Below are positions 6,659 to 13,958 of a DNA stretch of 26,317 nt, in pieces. The notes under the pieces are model-generated. The model made no database searches. It saw only the letters and a list, made by a program, of their open reading frames with translations, and was not told the origin of the DNA. The translations under genes were made by a program, and so were the position numbers. The stretch comes from JAEUPI01 sp035499355 (lineage in GTDB: Bacteria; Pseudomonadota; Gammaproteobacteria; Burkholderiales; Burkholderiaceae_C), in contig DATJYZ010000252.1 of NCBI GenBank assembly GCA_035499355.1, positions 1 to 26,317 of the forward strand, read 5' to 3'. Positions within the stretch are counted from its first letter, which is position 1. Every line of letters begins with the position of its first letter.

Positions 6659-7663
6659 TCAGGGCTCGTAGTCCTCCGCCTGTGCCTTGATGGCGCGTTC
6701 GCGCAGCGGCTGCTCGAGCGCGCGCAGGTCGTCGACCAGCGCCTTCACCGGCTCGCCGCGTGCCAGGCGCCACGACGGAGGCATCAGGTTGGGCGCGTAC
6801 AACTCGTCGAGCAGCCGATCGTTGCGGCGCCAGCTCGAGACCATCGCCACCGCGAGGCCCAGCACCGTGCAGGCCGTCACCCAGCCGGCGAGTGCACGCG
6901 TGTGCTTCGGCAGCACCAGGCTCAGGTGCTGCGCCAACCACACCGCGCCGACCACGAAGCTGGCCGCCGGACGCAGGTGGCTCAGCAGCGGCCAGTCGAA
7001 GCTGAAGGCCAGCACCATCAGCAGGAGGTCGATCGCCTGCATCGCCAGGCCGAACACCAGCGCCAGGCGCAGGTGCGGCGTGATCGTGAAGCGGCCGGTG
7101 AACAGCTTGGATGCCAGGCCCCAGATGAGGCACCAGAGGAACAGCAGCGCGCCGCCGGCGAGCACCGGTGCGAGGTAGTCGTTCCACTTGGTGTCGGCGT
7201 CGCTGCCGACCCAGCGCGTCGCCAGCAGCCACAGCGCCGCTGCCAGTGCCAGCCCCGGCAGCAGCCAACGCGGACCGGCGAAGGTCGGCACCAGCGGCAA
7301 CTCGGCAGCCAGCGCCTCGCCCGGCAGGCGCAGCAGCAGCTGGCTGTGGCCGAGCAGCAGGCGTGCCTGCGGCGGCAGGCTCGCGGCCTCGCCGGCGCGC
7401 ACCTGCGCTGCCGTGCGTCCGTGCTCGATGCGCACGCCGTTCCTGCTGTCGCCCACGGTGACGCGCAGGCGACCCGTGGCGTCGGGCTCCAGCGTCGCGT
7501 GGTGCGGCGCGACGTGCGGGTCGGGCAGCACGATGTCGTTGTCGAGCGCGCGGCCGATCGTCAGCGGCCACGCCTGCACGTCGAGCAGGCGCACGCCGTG
7601 GCCGACGGCGTCGACCACTTCGGCCTGCGCCAGCCGCGCGGCGGGCGAGGGCGTGCTGCTCAT
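6659..7663 (-). CDS. FHA-domain membrane protein
   Basis: The 334-aa protein has an N-terminal FHA domain (about 23-112) and about five membrane helices from residue 132 to 285, then a soluble C-terminal tail. FHA domains bind phosphothreonine peptides. Here the GR pair (Arg38) and the Asn-Gly of SRNG (Asn75) are kept, but the usual Ser before the conserved His is Ala52 in VAPHHATL. Phosphopeptide binding may therefore be altered. The ATG at 7663 overlaps the stop of the upstream protease gene (ATGA), which implies translational coupling and joint function. A likely model is a membrane protein with a cytoplasmic FHA domain partnering an exported protease. The IS630 element lies right after its stop codon and does not disrupt it. 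Confidence 0.85.
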   Translation of the reverse strand: MSSTPSPAARLAQAEVVDAVGHGVRLLDVQAWPLTIGRALDNDIVLPDPHVAPHHATLEPDATGRLRVTVGDSRNGVRIEHGRTAAQVRAGEAASLPPQARLLLGHSQLLLRLPGEALAAELPLVPTFAGPRWLLPGLALAAALWLLATRWVGSDADTKWNDYLAPVLAGGALLFLWCLIWGLASKLFTGRFTITPHLRLALVFGLAMQAIDLLLMVLAFSFDWPLLSHLRPAASFVVGAVWLAQHLSLVLPKHTRALAGWVTACTVLGLAVAMVSSWRRNDRLLDELYAPNLMPPSWRLARGEPVKALVDDLRALEQPLRERAIKAQAEDYEP

Positions 7664-9030
7664 CGCGGATCGGCCTTCGGGTTCCAGCCGAAGCCCTGCA
7701 GGTAGTGCTCGGTCAGCCGCAGCGCGTTGGCGAAATCGATCGCCACCGCGTCGAGCCGACCCTGCACGCCCTGCGTCGGATGGTCGACCGTGGTGGTCAG
7801 CACCGACAGGTTGTACAACCCCTCGAATCGCTTGAGCGCCGACAGGCAGGCCACCGTGCGCAGCACCAGACCGTCGCGGTCGGTGAAGGCCTCCTTGCAG
7901 CGTGGCGCGGTGGCCGAGAAGCCGCTGCCGAAATGCTCGTTGGCAAAGCTCGCGCTGTACTCCTGCGCGAAGCGCAGCGTGCCGAGGCGGTCGCCGTCGT
8001 AGCTCTCGTGGCGCACGTTGATCATGCCGGCGCGCAGCTGCGGCGATGCGTAGACCGAGTGGTTCATCACGCAGTCGCTGCGCTCGAAGCGCATGTACTT
8101 CTGCGTTTCGGGCGAGGCGCTGCCCCAGCAGCGCATGAAGCTCTCCTGCGGCACCGGCACGCGGTAGCGCGGATGGTTGGCGCTGCGCCACGGCTGCGCG
8201 ACGAAGGCATCCACCAGGGCCGCCTGATGCGCCTTGAGTTGGCGCGTCACCTCGGCATACATCGGCTGCGTCTGCGGCTTGGCCTCGCGGCCGCGCTGCA
8301 GCAGCTCGTGCGCGAGCGTGCCCGGCACCAGGAAACTGACCTGCTCGCCATCGCGCCGGGTGGCGACGTTGACGCCGATCACGCGGCCGTTGTCGTCGAC
8401 CGCCGGGCCGCCGCTCATGCCGGGGCTGAGCGAGCCGCCGAAGAACACCTGTGGCAAGAAGCTGCGCTCGACCAGGCCGTTGTAGACGCCCTCGACGACC
8501 GCGAACCCGACGTCCAGCGGATTGCCCAGCGAATACAGCCGCTCGCCCTTGGCCAGCGGCATCGCGTCGCTGCGAAAGGCCAGCGGGGCGACGTCGATCG
8601 GCTGCGCCGCATCGGCGCTGCGCAGGCGCACCAGCGCGAGGTCGTGGATGACGTCGATCGCCAGCAGCTCGGCATGGCCGGTGCGGCCCTGGGCCATCGT
8701 GAACGCGAGGCGGTAGCGGTCGGGGCGCAGCGCGAACTGGCTGACCACGTGGTAGTTGGTGATCGCCAGCCCCGAGGCGTCGACCACGAAACCGGAGCCG
8801 ACCGAAGCCTGGCTGTCCTGGTCCTTCAGCAGCGTGCGCACCTGCAGCAGTTGTGCGCGCGTGGCGTCGACGATGCGCTGGCCCTGCGCCGACACCGGGG
8901 AGGCGGTGTCGGGCTTGGCCGCCACCGTGTCGGCGCGTGCAGATGTGCCGACGCCCACCGCCCCTGCGGCCCCAAACACGATCAGCGCGATCGACACGAT
9001 CGCCCGCAGGCCCGATGCAAAGCGCTTCAT
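7660..9030 (-). CDS. Exported trypsin-like (HtrA/DegP-type) serine protease
   Basis: The 456-aa product starts at ATG 9030 with a signal sequence (about 1-33, ending ARA), so it acts in the periplasm or outside. A trypsin-like peptidase domain follows (about 55-235) with a full triad: His94 in TNYHVVS, Asp130 in VIHDLALV, and Ser206 in SPGMSGGPA. No PDZ domain is evident. Instead a C-terminal region of about 210 residues of unknown type carries several cysteines (MRCWGS, SDCVMN, PRCKEA, TVACLS) that could form disulfides. The frame stays open upstream to 9198, but that extension looks like non-coding translation, so the MKRF start is chosen. The gene is translationally coupled to the FHA-membrane gene. 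The substrate is unknown. Confidence 0.88.
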   Translation of the reverse strand: MKRFASGLRAIVSIALIVFGAAGAVGVGTSARADTVAAKPDTASPVSAQGQRIVDATRAQLLQVRTLLKDQDSQASVGSGFVVDASGLAITNYHVVSQFALRPDRYRLAFTMAQGRTGHAELLAIDVIHDLALVRLRSADAAQPIDVAPLAFRSDAMPLAKGERLYSLGNPLDVGFAVVEGVYNGLVERSFLPQVFFGGSLSPGMSGGPAVDDNGRVIGVNVATRRDGEQVSFLVPGTLAHELLQRGREAKPQTQPMYAEVTRQLKAHQAALVDAFVAQPWRSANHPRYRVPVPQESFMRCWGSASPETQKYMRFERSDCVMNHSVYASPQLRAGMINVRHESYDGDRLGTLRFAQEYSASFANEHFGSGFSATAPRCKEAFTDRDGLVLRTVACLSALKRFEGLYNLSVLTTTVDHPTQGVQGRLDAVAIDFANALRLTEHYLQGFGWNPKADPR

Positions 9031-9091
9031 TGCGGCCGATTCTAGGTGGCACCGACCGGTGCGCCCGCCCGGCCCTGCGGCGACGTGCGAC

Positions 9092-10006
9092 CTACACCGG
9101 ATCCCAGCTGAACACGTCGCCCGAGCGTTCCATGCCGACGAACGACGCGCGCAGTGCCGGCATCGCGTGCTCGGCGATCGCCTGCGGCGTCCAGCCATCG
9201 CCGCTGTGCACCGAACGCAGCGGCCGCGGCTGGCTCATCAGGAAGATCTCGTTGTTGCGCACCGCGAAGACCTGCGCGTTGACGTCGCGCGCCGCGTCGC
9301 TCAGCAGGTACACCGCCAGCGGCGCGATCTTGGCCGGCGTCATGCGCTTGATCTTCTCGACGCGCGCCTGCTGCTCGGGCGTGTCGGTCGGGATCGAGCC
9401 GGTCATGCGGCTCCAGGCGAAGGGGGCGATGCAGTTGGAGCGCACGCCGAACTTCTGCATGTCGAGCGCGATGCTCTTGCTCAACGCCACCAGGCCCAGC
9501 TTGGCTGCGCTGTAGTTGGCCTGGCCGAAGTTGCCGATCAGGCCCGAGGTGCTGGTCATGTGCACGTAGGCGCCGCTGCCTTGCTCCTTGAAGTGGTTGG
9601 CCGCGGCGCGGCTGACGTACCAGCTGCCGTACAGGTGCACCTTGATCACGCCGTCCCATTCGACGTCGCTCATCTTGTGGAAGAAGCGGTCGCGCAGGAT
9701 GCCGGCGTTGTTGACGACGCCGTCGATGCGACCGAAGTGATCGAGCGCGCAGCCGACGATGCGGTTGGCCGGCGCGGCCTCGCTGACGCTGTCGGTGTTG
9801 GCCACTGCCTGGCCGCCGGCCGCGCGGATCTCGGCCACCACCTGCTGCGCCGGCCCGCTGTCGCTGCCCTCGCCGGTGGTGGAAGTGCCGATGTCGTTGA
9901 CCACGACCCGTGCGCCCTCGGCCGCCAGCGCCAGCGCGATGTCGCGGCCGATGCCGCCGCCGGCGCCGGTGACCACCACCACCTTGTCCGCGACCATGCC
10001 CGCCAT
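9092..10006 (-). CDS. SDR dehydrogenase, MFE-2/(3R)-hydroxyacyl-CoA dehydrogenase-like
   Basis: A 304-aa short-chain dehydrogenase/reductase. The NAD(P)-binding motif TGAGGGIG is at 13-20, NNAG at 99-102, and the catalytic residues are Ser152, Tyr165 and Lys169 (YSAAK). The insert after the second strand (VNDIGTSTTGEGSDSGPA) and the C-terminal extension of about 50 residues resemble the dehydrogenase domain of peroxisomal multifunctional enzyme type 2 (HSD17B4). This points to a hydroxyacyl-CoA or steroid-type substrate. ATG 10006 is preferred because GAGGGG lies 6 nt upstream; an ATG ten codons earlier (10036) has none. It sits between the Cds1-like gene and the protease on the same strand, with 50-60 bp gaps. 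The pathway is not determined. Confidence 0.9.
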   Translation of the reverse strand: MAGMVADKVVVVTGAGGGIGRDIALALAAEGARVVVNDIGTSTTGEGSDSGPAQQVVAEIRAAGGQAVANTDSVSEAAPANRIVGCALDHFGRIDGVVNNAGILRDRFFHKMSDVEWDGVIKVHLYGSWYVSRAAANHFKEQGSGAYVHMTSTSGLIGNFGQANYSAAKLGLVALSKSIALDMQKFGVRSNCIAPFAWSRMTGSIPTDTPEQQARVEKIKRMTPAKIAPLAVYLLSDAARDVNAQVFAVRNNEIFLMSQPRPLRSVHSGDGWTPQAIAEHAMPALRASFVGMERSGDVFSWDPV

Positions 10007-10012
10007 GCGCTG

Positions 10013-10018
10013 CCCCTC
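10013..10018 (-). promoter_or_regulatory. Ribosome binding site that sets the SDR start
   Basis: GAGGGG on the minus strand, 6 nt before the ATG at 10006. It favours this start over the ATG at 10036. Confidence 0.6.
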
Positions 10019-10060
10019 GTTGTCAGACGCCGTCATTGCATCACATGCGGCGCGCGGGGC

Positions 10061-11116
10061 TCAGGGGTCGAGCAGGGTGGCCAGGCGCGCCTGCGCGGCG
10101 CCGCAGTCGCCGAACTCGGTGGCAACCCAAGCCGGGTCGTGATAGGTGTTGAGGTAGCGGTCGCCGTTGTCGCACAGCAGCGAGAGCACGGCACCCGCCG
10201 TGCCCTGGCGGCGCAACTCGTGCGCGAGCTGCAGCATGGCGACGAAGTTAGTGCCGGTCGACGGCCCCACCTTGCGACCGAGGATCTGCGACAGCAGCCG
10301 CATCGCCGCCACCGAGTCGGTGTTGGGCACCTCCACCAGGCGGTCGATCAGCGTCGGGATGAAGCTCGGCTCGACGCGCGGGCGCCCGATACCTTCGATG
10401 CGCGAGCCCGGCGAGCTGAGCGACGCTTCGCCGCTCTTGTAGTAGGCGGCGAACACCGAGCCTTCCGGGTCGGCGACGCACAGCCGCGTGGCGTGGCATT
10501 CGTAGCGAACGTAGCGCCCGATGGTGGCACTGGTGCCGCCGGTGCCGGCGCCCACCACGATCCAGGCCGGCACCGGATGTCGCTCGCGCGTCATCTGCTC
10601 GAAGATGCTCTGCGCGATGTTGTTGTTGCCGCGCCAGTCGGTGGCGCGCTCGGCGTAGGTGAACTGGTCCATGTAGTGGCCGCGCGTCTCGCCGGCCAGG
10701 CGCTGCGCGGCGGCGTAGACCTCGCCCGCGTGGTCGACGAAATACGAGCGCCCGCCGTGGAACGCGATCTGCGCCACCTTTTCGCTCGACGTGCTGCGCG
10801 GCATCACCGCGATGAACGGCAGCCCGAGCAGGCGCGCGAAGTACGCCTCGCTGACCGCGGTGGAGCCGCTCGAGGCCTCGACCACCGTGGTGCCCTCGTG
10901 CAGCCAGCCGTTGCACAGCGCGTAGAGGAACAGCGAGCGTGCGAGGCGGTGCTTCAGGCTGCCGGTGGGGTGGGTCGACTCGTCCTTCAGATACAGATCG
11001 ATGCCGTGCGCCGCGAACGACGGCAGGTTCAGCGGCACCAGGTGCGTGTCGGCGCTGCGACGAAAGTCCGCTTCGATGCGCAGCACCGCATCGTGCACCC
11101 AGCGCTCGCTGCTCAT
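10061..11116 (-). CDS. PLP-dependent cysteine synthase-fold enzyme, Cds1-like L-cysteine desulfhydrase
   Basis: A 351-aa fold-type II PLP enzyme. The Schiff-base lysine is Lys55 in HPTGSLKHRLA, the substrate-binding loop is EASSGSTAVSEA (80-91), and the phosphate-cup glycines are in GAGTGGTSATIGRY. The DESTHPTGSLKHR stretch and overall layout match what I know of the mycobacterial Cds1 branch (L-cysteine desulfhydrase, releasing H2S, pyruvate and ammonia), rather than classic CysK/CysM. It could still act on another amino acid. The ATG at 11116 has no evident ribosome binding site and lies close behind a 9-bp hairpin. It lies downstream of a sulfatase-fold gene on the same strand; a shared role in sulphur metabolism is only a guess. 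Confidence 0.85.
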   Translation of the reverse strand: MSSERWVHDAVLRIEADFRRSADTHLVPLNLPSFAAHGIDLYLKDESTHPTGSLKHRLARSLFLYALCNGWLHEGTTVVEASSGSTAVSEAYFARLLGLPFIAVMPRSTSSEKVAQIAFHGGRSYFVDHAGEVYAAAQRLAGETRGHYMDQFTYAERATDWRGNNNIAQSIFEQMTRERHPVPAWIVVGAGTGGTSATIGRYVRYECHATRLCVADPEGSVFAAYYKSGEASLSSPGSRIEGIGRPRVEPSFIPTLIDRLVEVPNTDSVAAMRLLSQILGRKVGPSTGTNFVAMLQLAHELRRQGTAGAVLSLLCDNGDRYLNTYHDPAWVATEFGDCGAAQARLATLLDP

Positions 11117-11121
11117 GCCAT

Positions 11122-11144
11122 GGGGTCTGTGGAAGACAGACCCC
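11122..11144 (-). terminator. Strong hairpin upstream of the Cds1-like gene
   Basis: A perfect 9-bp inverted repeat (GGGGTCTGT/ACAGACCCC) with a 5-nt loop. It begins just after the stop of the short upstream gene and ends 5 nt before the Cds1-like start codon. There is no T tract. It may terminate or stabilise the upstream message, or shield the Cds1 start. A dispersed repeat is another option. Confidence 0.5.
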
Positions 11145-11151
11145 TAGTGTC

Positions 11152-11562
11152 TCACTGGCACACCGCCTGCGGCACCGTCACCGCCTGCGACCTGCAGTGC
11201 ACGGTGCGCGAGGCCGAGCGCGCGATCTCCTCGGTCGTGGTGACCAGCAGCTCGATCTCGCCGAGCATGCCTTCGTCGTAGCCGACGATGCGGCCAACCT
11301 GCTGCGTGCTGTACTCGAAGCCGGCTTCGGCGCCGGCCTTGATCGGCGCGGCCTCGTCGGCCATCGCCTGCGCCTCGTTGTGGCGATTCGGGTTCTGGTT
11401 CATCGGCTGCGACATCGCCTTGGACATTGCCATGATCTGGTCGGGCGGCATCGCCCGCATGCGCGCCTGCACCTCCTTGGCGTAGGCGGGGTCGCTTTGC
11501 ATGCGCTGCATGTCGATGCCGACGCTGGCCATGCCCTCGGCGAGGCCGGCCTGCTGCTGCAT
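11152..11562 (-). CDS. Hypothetical protein, probably the C-terminal part of a 5'-truncated gene
   Basis: Protein-like sequence begins near 11583 and ends at a TGA at 11152. The first in-frame Met within it is at 11562, giving 136 aa. The composition is rich in Met, Gln and Ala (QQAQAMQQQAGLAEGMASVG), with a more ordered end (STQQVGRIVGYDEGMLGEI, then a tail with two cysteines). No signal peptide and no ribosome binding site is visible. Just upstream lie repeat-like hairpins and the sulfatase stop. A longer secreted protein that lost its 5' end fits this picture, but a small intact gene is not excluded. I do not recognise the family. Confidence 0.45.
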   Translation of the reverse strand: MQQQAGLAEGMASVGIDMQRMQSDPAYAKEVQARMRAMPPDQIMAMSKAMSQPMNQNPNRHNEAQAMADEAAPIKAGAEAGFEYSTQQVGRIVGYDEGMLGEIELLVTTTEEIARSASRTVHCRSQAVTVPQAVCQ

Positions 11563-11645
11563 CGCTTGCGCCTGCTGCCCCGTGCGGAGGGGTCGGCGCG
11601 GCAGCGCGGCACGACCGATGAAGCGGGCGTGGCCCGTTGGCGCCA

Positions 11646-11666
11646 CCCGCGGGCCAGGCCCGCGGG
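11646..11666 (-). terminator. Terminator-like hairpin immediately after the sulfatase stop
   Basis: A perfect inverted repeat with 10-bp arms (CCCGCGGGCC/GGCCCGCGGG) around one base, or 9 bp with a 3-nt loop. It abuts the TAG stop of the sulfatase gene. It is very GC-rich and lacks a T tract. A second, weaker repeat (GTGGC/GCCAC) follows on the minus strand. It either ends sulfatase transcription or is a REP-like element. Confidence 0.55.
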
Positions 11667-13232
11667 CTACCACTGGCCGAAGAACACCCCGGCGCGCTTG
11701 TGCTGCGCAGTGCCGCCTTCGATCTGCGTGTCGGTCAGCGTGACGCGATGGCGCCGCCGCGCCAGGAAGTCGAGCAGCCGGTCGCGCAGCTCGCTGCGTG
11801 TCGCCGCGCTGGATGCATCGCGGCCGAGGTCGTCGAACTCCTGCGGGTCGGCCTGGAGGTCGAACAGCTGCTCGGGCTCGTCGAGCCAATAGACGTAGCG
11901 CCAGGCGTCGGTGCGGATGCTGAACGCGCGGCAGCGGTGCACGTCCTTGCGCAGGATCAGGCGCGCCTGGCGGTAGCAGTAGTCGAGCTCGCTGAACACG
12001 AAGTCGCGCCACTGCGTAGGAGCCTGGCCGTGCAGCAGCGGCTGCAGGCTTCGGCCCTCGATGCGGTGGCGTGGGCCCTCGACCCCGAGCGCGTCCAGAA
12101 TCGTCGGCACGATGTCGACGCACTCGACGAAGCGCTGCTCGCTGCGGCCCCGCGTGGCGTCGGCCTCGCGGCGCGGATCGGCCACGATCAGCGGCACGCG
12201 CTGCACGGTGTCGTAGAAGAGCTCCTTCTCGCCGAGCCAGTGGTCACCGAGAAAGTCGCCGTGGTCGGCACAGAAGATGATCAAGGTGTCGTCGAGGCGA
12301 CCGTTCGAGGCCATGGCGTCGAACAAGCGGCCGAGGTGGTGGTCGAGCTGCGCGATCAGACCCTGGTAGGCCGGGCGCACGGTGCGGATGCAGTCGTCGC
12401 GCTGGAAGCTGACGCACTCTTCCTGCTGGCGGTAGGCGGCCAGCACCGGATGCGCGCCCTGCAGCTCGGCGTCGCGACGCACCACGGGCAGGCAGTCGTC
12501 GACGGAGTACATCGCGTGGTACGGCGCGGGCGCCATGTAGGGCCAGTGCGGCTTAACGTAGCTCAGGTGCAGCACCCACGGCCGGCTGCCCACGTGCTTC
12601 ATGAAGGCGATCGCCTGATCGGTCATGTACGCCGTTTCGGAGTGTTCCTCCTTCACGCGCGCGGGCAGGTGCACGTTGCGCATGTGCCAGCCGCTGCGCA
12701 GCTCGCCGTGGGTGTCGACGCCGGCGATCACGTAGTCGCTCCACGGGTCGGCGCTGTCGTAGCCGTGCGCGCGCAGGAACGCCGGATAGCCCGACTCGTC
12801 GCCCGGCGCGTGGTGGCCGTCGTAGCGGTCGATCTCGTCGAAGCCGCCATGTCGCAGCAGCGTGCCGAGCTCGCTGGCACCGTCGAGCTGCAGGCGCTGC
12901 AGGCCGGCCTGATCGGGCATGACGTGGGTCTTGCCGGTCAGCGCCAGCGTCAGGCCGGCGCCGCGCAGCATCTCGCCCAGCGTGATCTCGCCCACCGACA
13001 GCGGCACGCGGTTCCAGGTGGCGCCGTGCGAGATCGCGTAGCGCCCGGTGTAGTAGCTCATGCGGCTGGGGCCGCAGACACCGCTGGTGACGTAGGCGTT
13101 GGCGAAACGCACGCCGCGCCGCGCGAGCGCGTCGATGTTCGGCGTCTTCAGGTACGGATGGCCGCTGCAGCCGAGGTGATCCCAGCGCAGCTGGTCGGCC
13201 ATGATGAAGAGGATGTTCACGGGGCTGCCCAT
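11667..13232 (-). CDS. Sulfatase-family hydrolase (arylsulfatase / phosphonate monoester hydrolase-like)
   Basis: A 521-aa enzyme of the alkaline phosphatase/sulfatase superfamily. The formylglycine signature is present: Cys53 in VCGPSRMSYYTGRY (CxPxR), the residue that a maturase oxidises to formylglycine. Metal and phosphate/sulfate ligands are visible: Asp13-Gln14 near the N-terminus (MADQ), Lys101/His103 (GKTHV), Lys227/His229 (VKPHW) and Asp323-His324 (CADHGDFLGDH). The long C-terminal part and its end (HKRAGVFFGQW) resemble phosphonate monoester hydrolases, but choline-sulfatase-like or arylsulfatase activity is possible. No signal peptide is present, so it is probably cytoplasmic. No maturase gene is in the window. 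It diverges from the DUF4124 gene with only 54 bp between starts. Confidence 0.88.
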   Translation of the reverse strand: MGSPVNILFIMADQLRWDHLGCSGHPYLKTPNIDALARRGVRFANAYVTSGVCGPSRMSYYTGRYAISHGATWNRVPLSVGEITLGEMLRGAGLTLALTGKTHVMPDQAGLQRLQLDGASELGTLLRHGGFDEIDRYDGHHAPGDESGYPAFLRAHGYDSADPWSDYVIAGVDTHGELRSGWHMRNVHLPARVKEEHSETAYMTDQAIAFMKHVGSRPWVLHLSYVKPHWPYMAPAPYHAMYSVDDCLPVVRRDAELQGAHPVLAAYRQQEECVSFQRDDCIRTVRPAYQGLIAQLDHHLGRLFDAMASNGRLDDTLIIFCADHGDFLGDHWLGEKELFYDTVQRVPLIVADPRREADATRGRSEQRFVECVDIVPTILDALGVEGPRHRIEGRSLQPLLHGQAPTQWRDFVFSELDYCYRQARLILRKDVHRCRAFSIRTDAWRYVYWLDEPEQLFDLQADPQEFDDLGRDASSAATRSELRDRLLDFLARRRHRVTLTDTQIEGGTAQHKRAGVFFGQW

Positions 13233-13286
13233 GCGGTGCGCGGCGCGCTCGCCCGATTATCCGTGCAGGCGCGCTACGATGGCTTG

Positions 13287-13952
13287 ATGCGGCTGGCGTT
13301 CAAGCGATGGCTCGCGGCCGCCAGAGCGCTGGCGGCCGCGGTTTGGTGGGTGGCCGCGCTGGCGCAGGCGCCAGCCGGCGGCATCTACATCTGCACCGAC
13401 GATCAGGGTCGTCCGATCACGCGCGACCGCTACATCGCCGAGTGCAGCCACAAGGAGCAACGCATCCTGAACCGCGACGGCTCGTTGCGGGCCGTGATCC
13501 CGCCGACCTTGACACCCGACGAGGCAGCGCGACGCGAGGAGGATTCTCGCCGCAAGCGCGACGAGGAGCAGCAACGACGCGACGCGATCAAGTACGACGA
13601 ATTGCTGCTCAAGCGCTACCCGAACACGACAGCGCTCGACCGCGATCGCGAGTTGGCGCTTCGCGATGGACAACTGGCGATTCAGCGGGCGGAGGCTCGG
13701 CTGAGCGAATTGCAGGCCGAACGCAAGCCACTGCTCGACGAGGCCGAGTTCTATCGCGGCCGGCGCGTGCCAGGCTCATTGAAGCAGCAGCTCGACGACA
13801 ACGAGGCAGCGATGGCCGCGCAACGCGACCTGACCCGGCGCGCGCAGTCCGAGGTCAAGCGCATCAACGACAAGTTCGATCGCTTGCTCGATCGGATGCG
13901 CCAGCTGTGGAACGGCGCGCCGCGCGGCTCACTGGGACCACCCGAGCCCTGA
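13287..13952 (+). CDS. DUF4124-containing exported coiled-coil protein
   Basis: A 221-aa protein from ATG 13287. A signal sequence (about 1-28, ending ALAQA) is followed by a DUF4124-like motif, IYICTDDQGRPITRDRY, containing two nearby cysteines. A long, highly charged helical region (about 80-205, rich in Arg, Glu, Gln and Ala) is probably a coiled coil. DUF4124 proteins are common periplasmic or envelope proteins of unknown function in betaproteobacteria. The start has only a weak ribosome binding site; a TACGAT at 13275-13280 could be a -10 box giving a very short leader. It converges on the Bug gene with 6 bp between stop codons. Confidence 0.82.
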   Translation: MRLAFKRWLAAARALAAAVWWVAALAQAPAGGIYICTDDQGRPITRDRYIAECSHKEQRILNRDGSLRAVIPPTLTPDEAARREEDSRRKRDEEQQRRDAIKYDELLLKRYPNTTALDRDRELALRDGQLAIQRAEARLSELQAERKPLLDEAEFYRGRRVPGSLKQQLDDNEAAMAAQRDLTRRAQSEVKRINDKFDRLLDRMRQLWNGAPRGSLGPPEP

Positions 13953-13958
13953 CTGTGC

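Noticed and set aside
8756..11281. An 841-codon plus-strand ORF
   Set aside because: It is antisense to the protease, SDR and Cds1-like genes, which carry clear catalytic motifs. Its His/Arg/Val-rich composition is typical of a GC-bias shadow.
11637..13286. Upstream extension of the DUF4124 frame across the sulfatase gene
   Set aside because: The extension is antisense to a sulfatase with the full CxPxR and metal motifs. The real product begins with a signal peptide at 13287.
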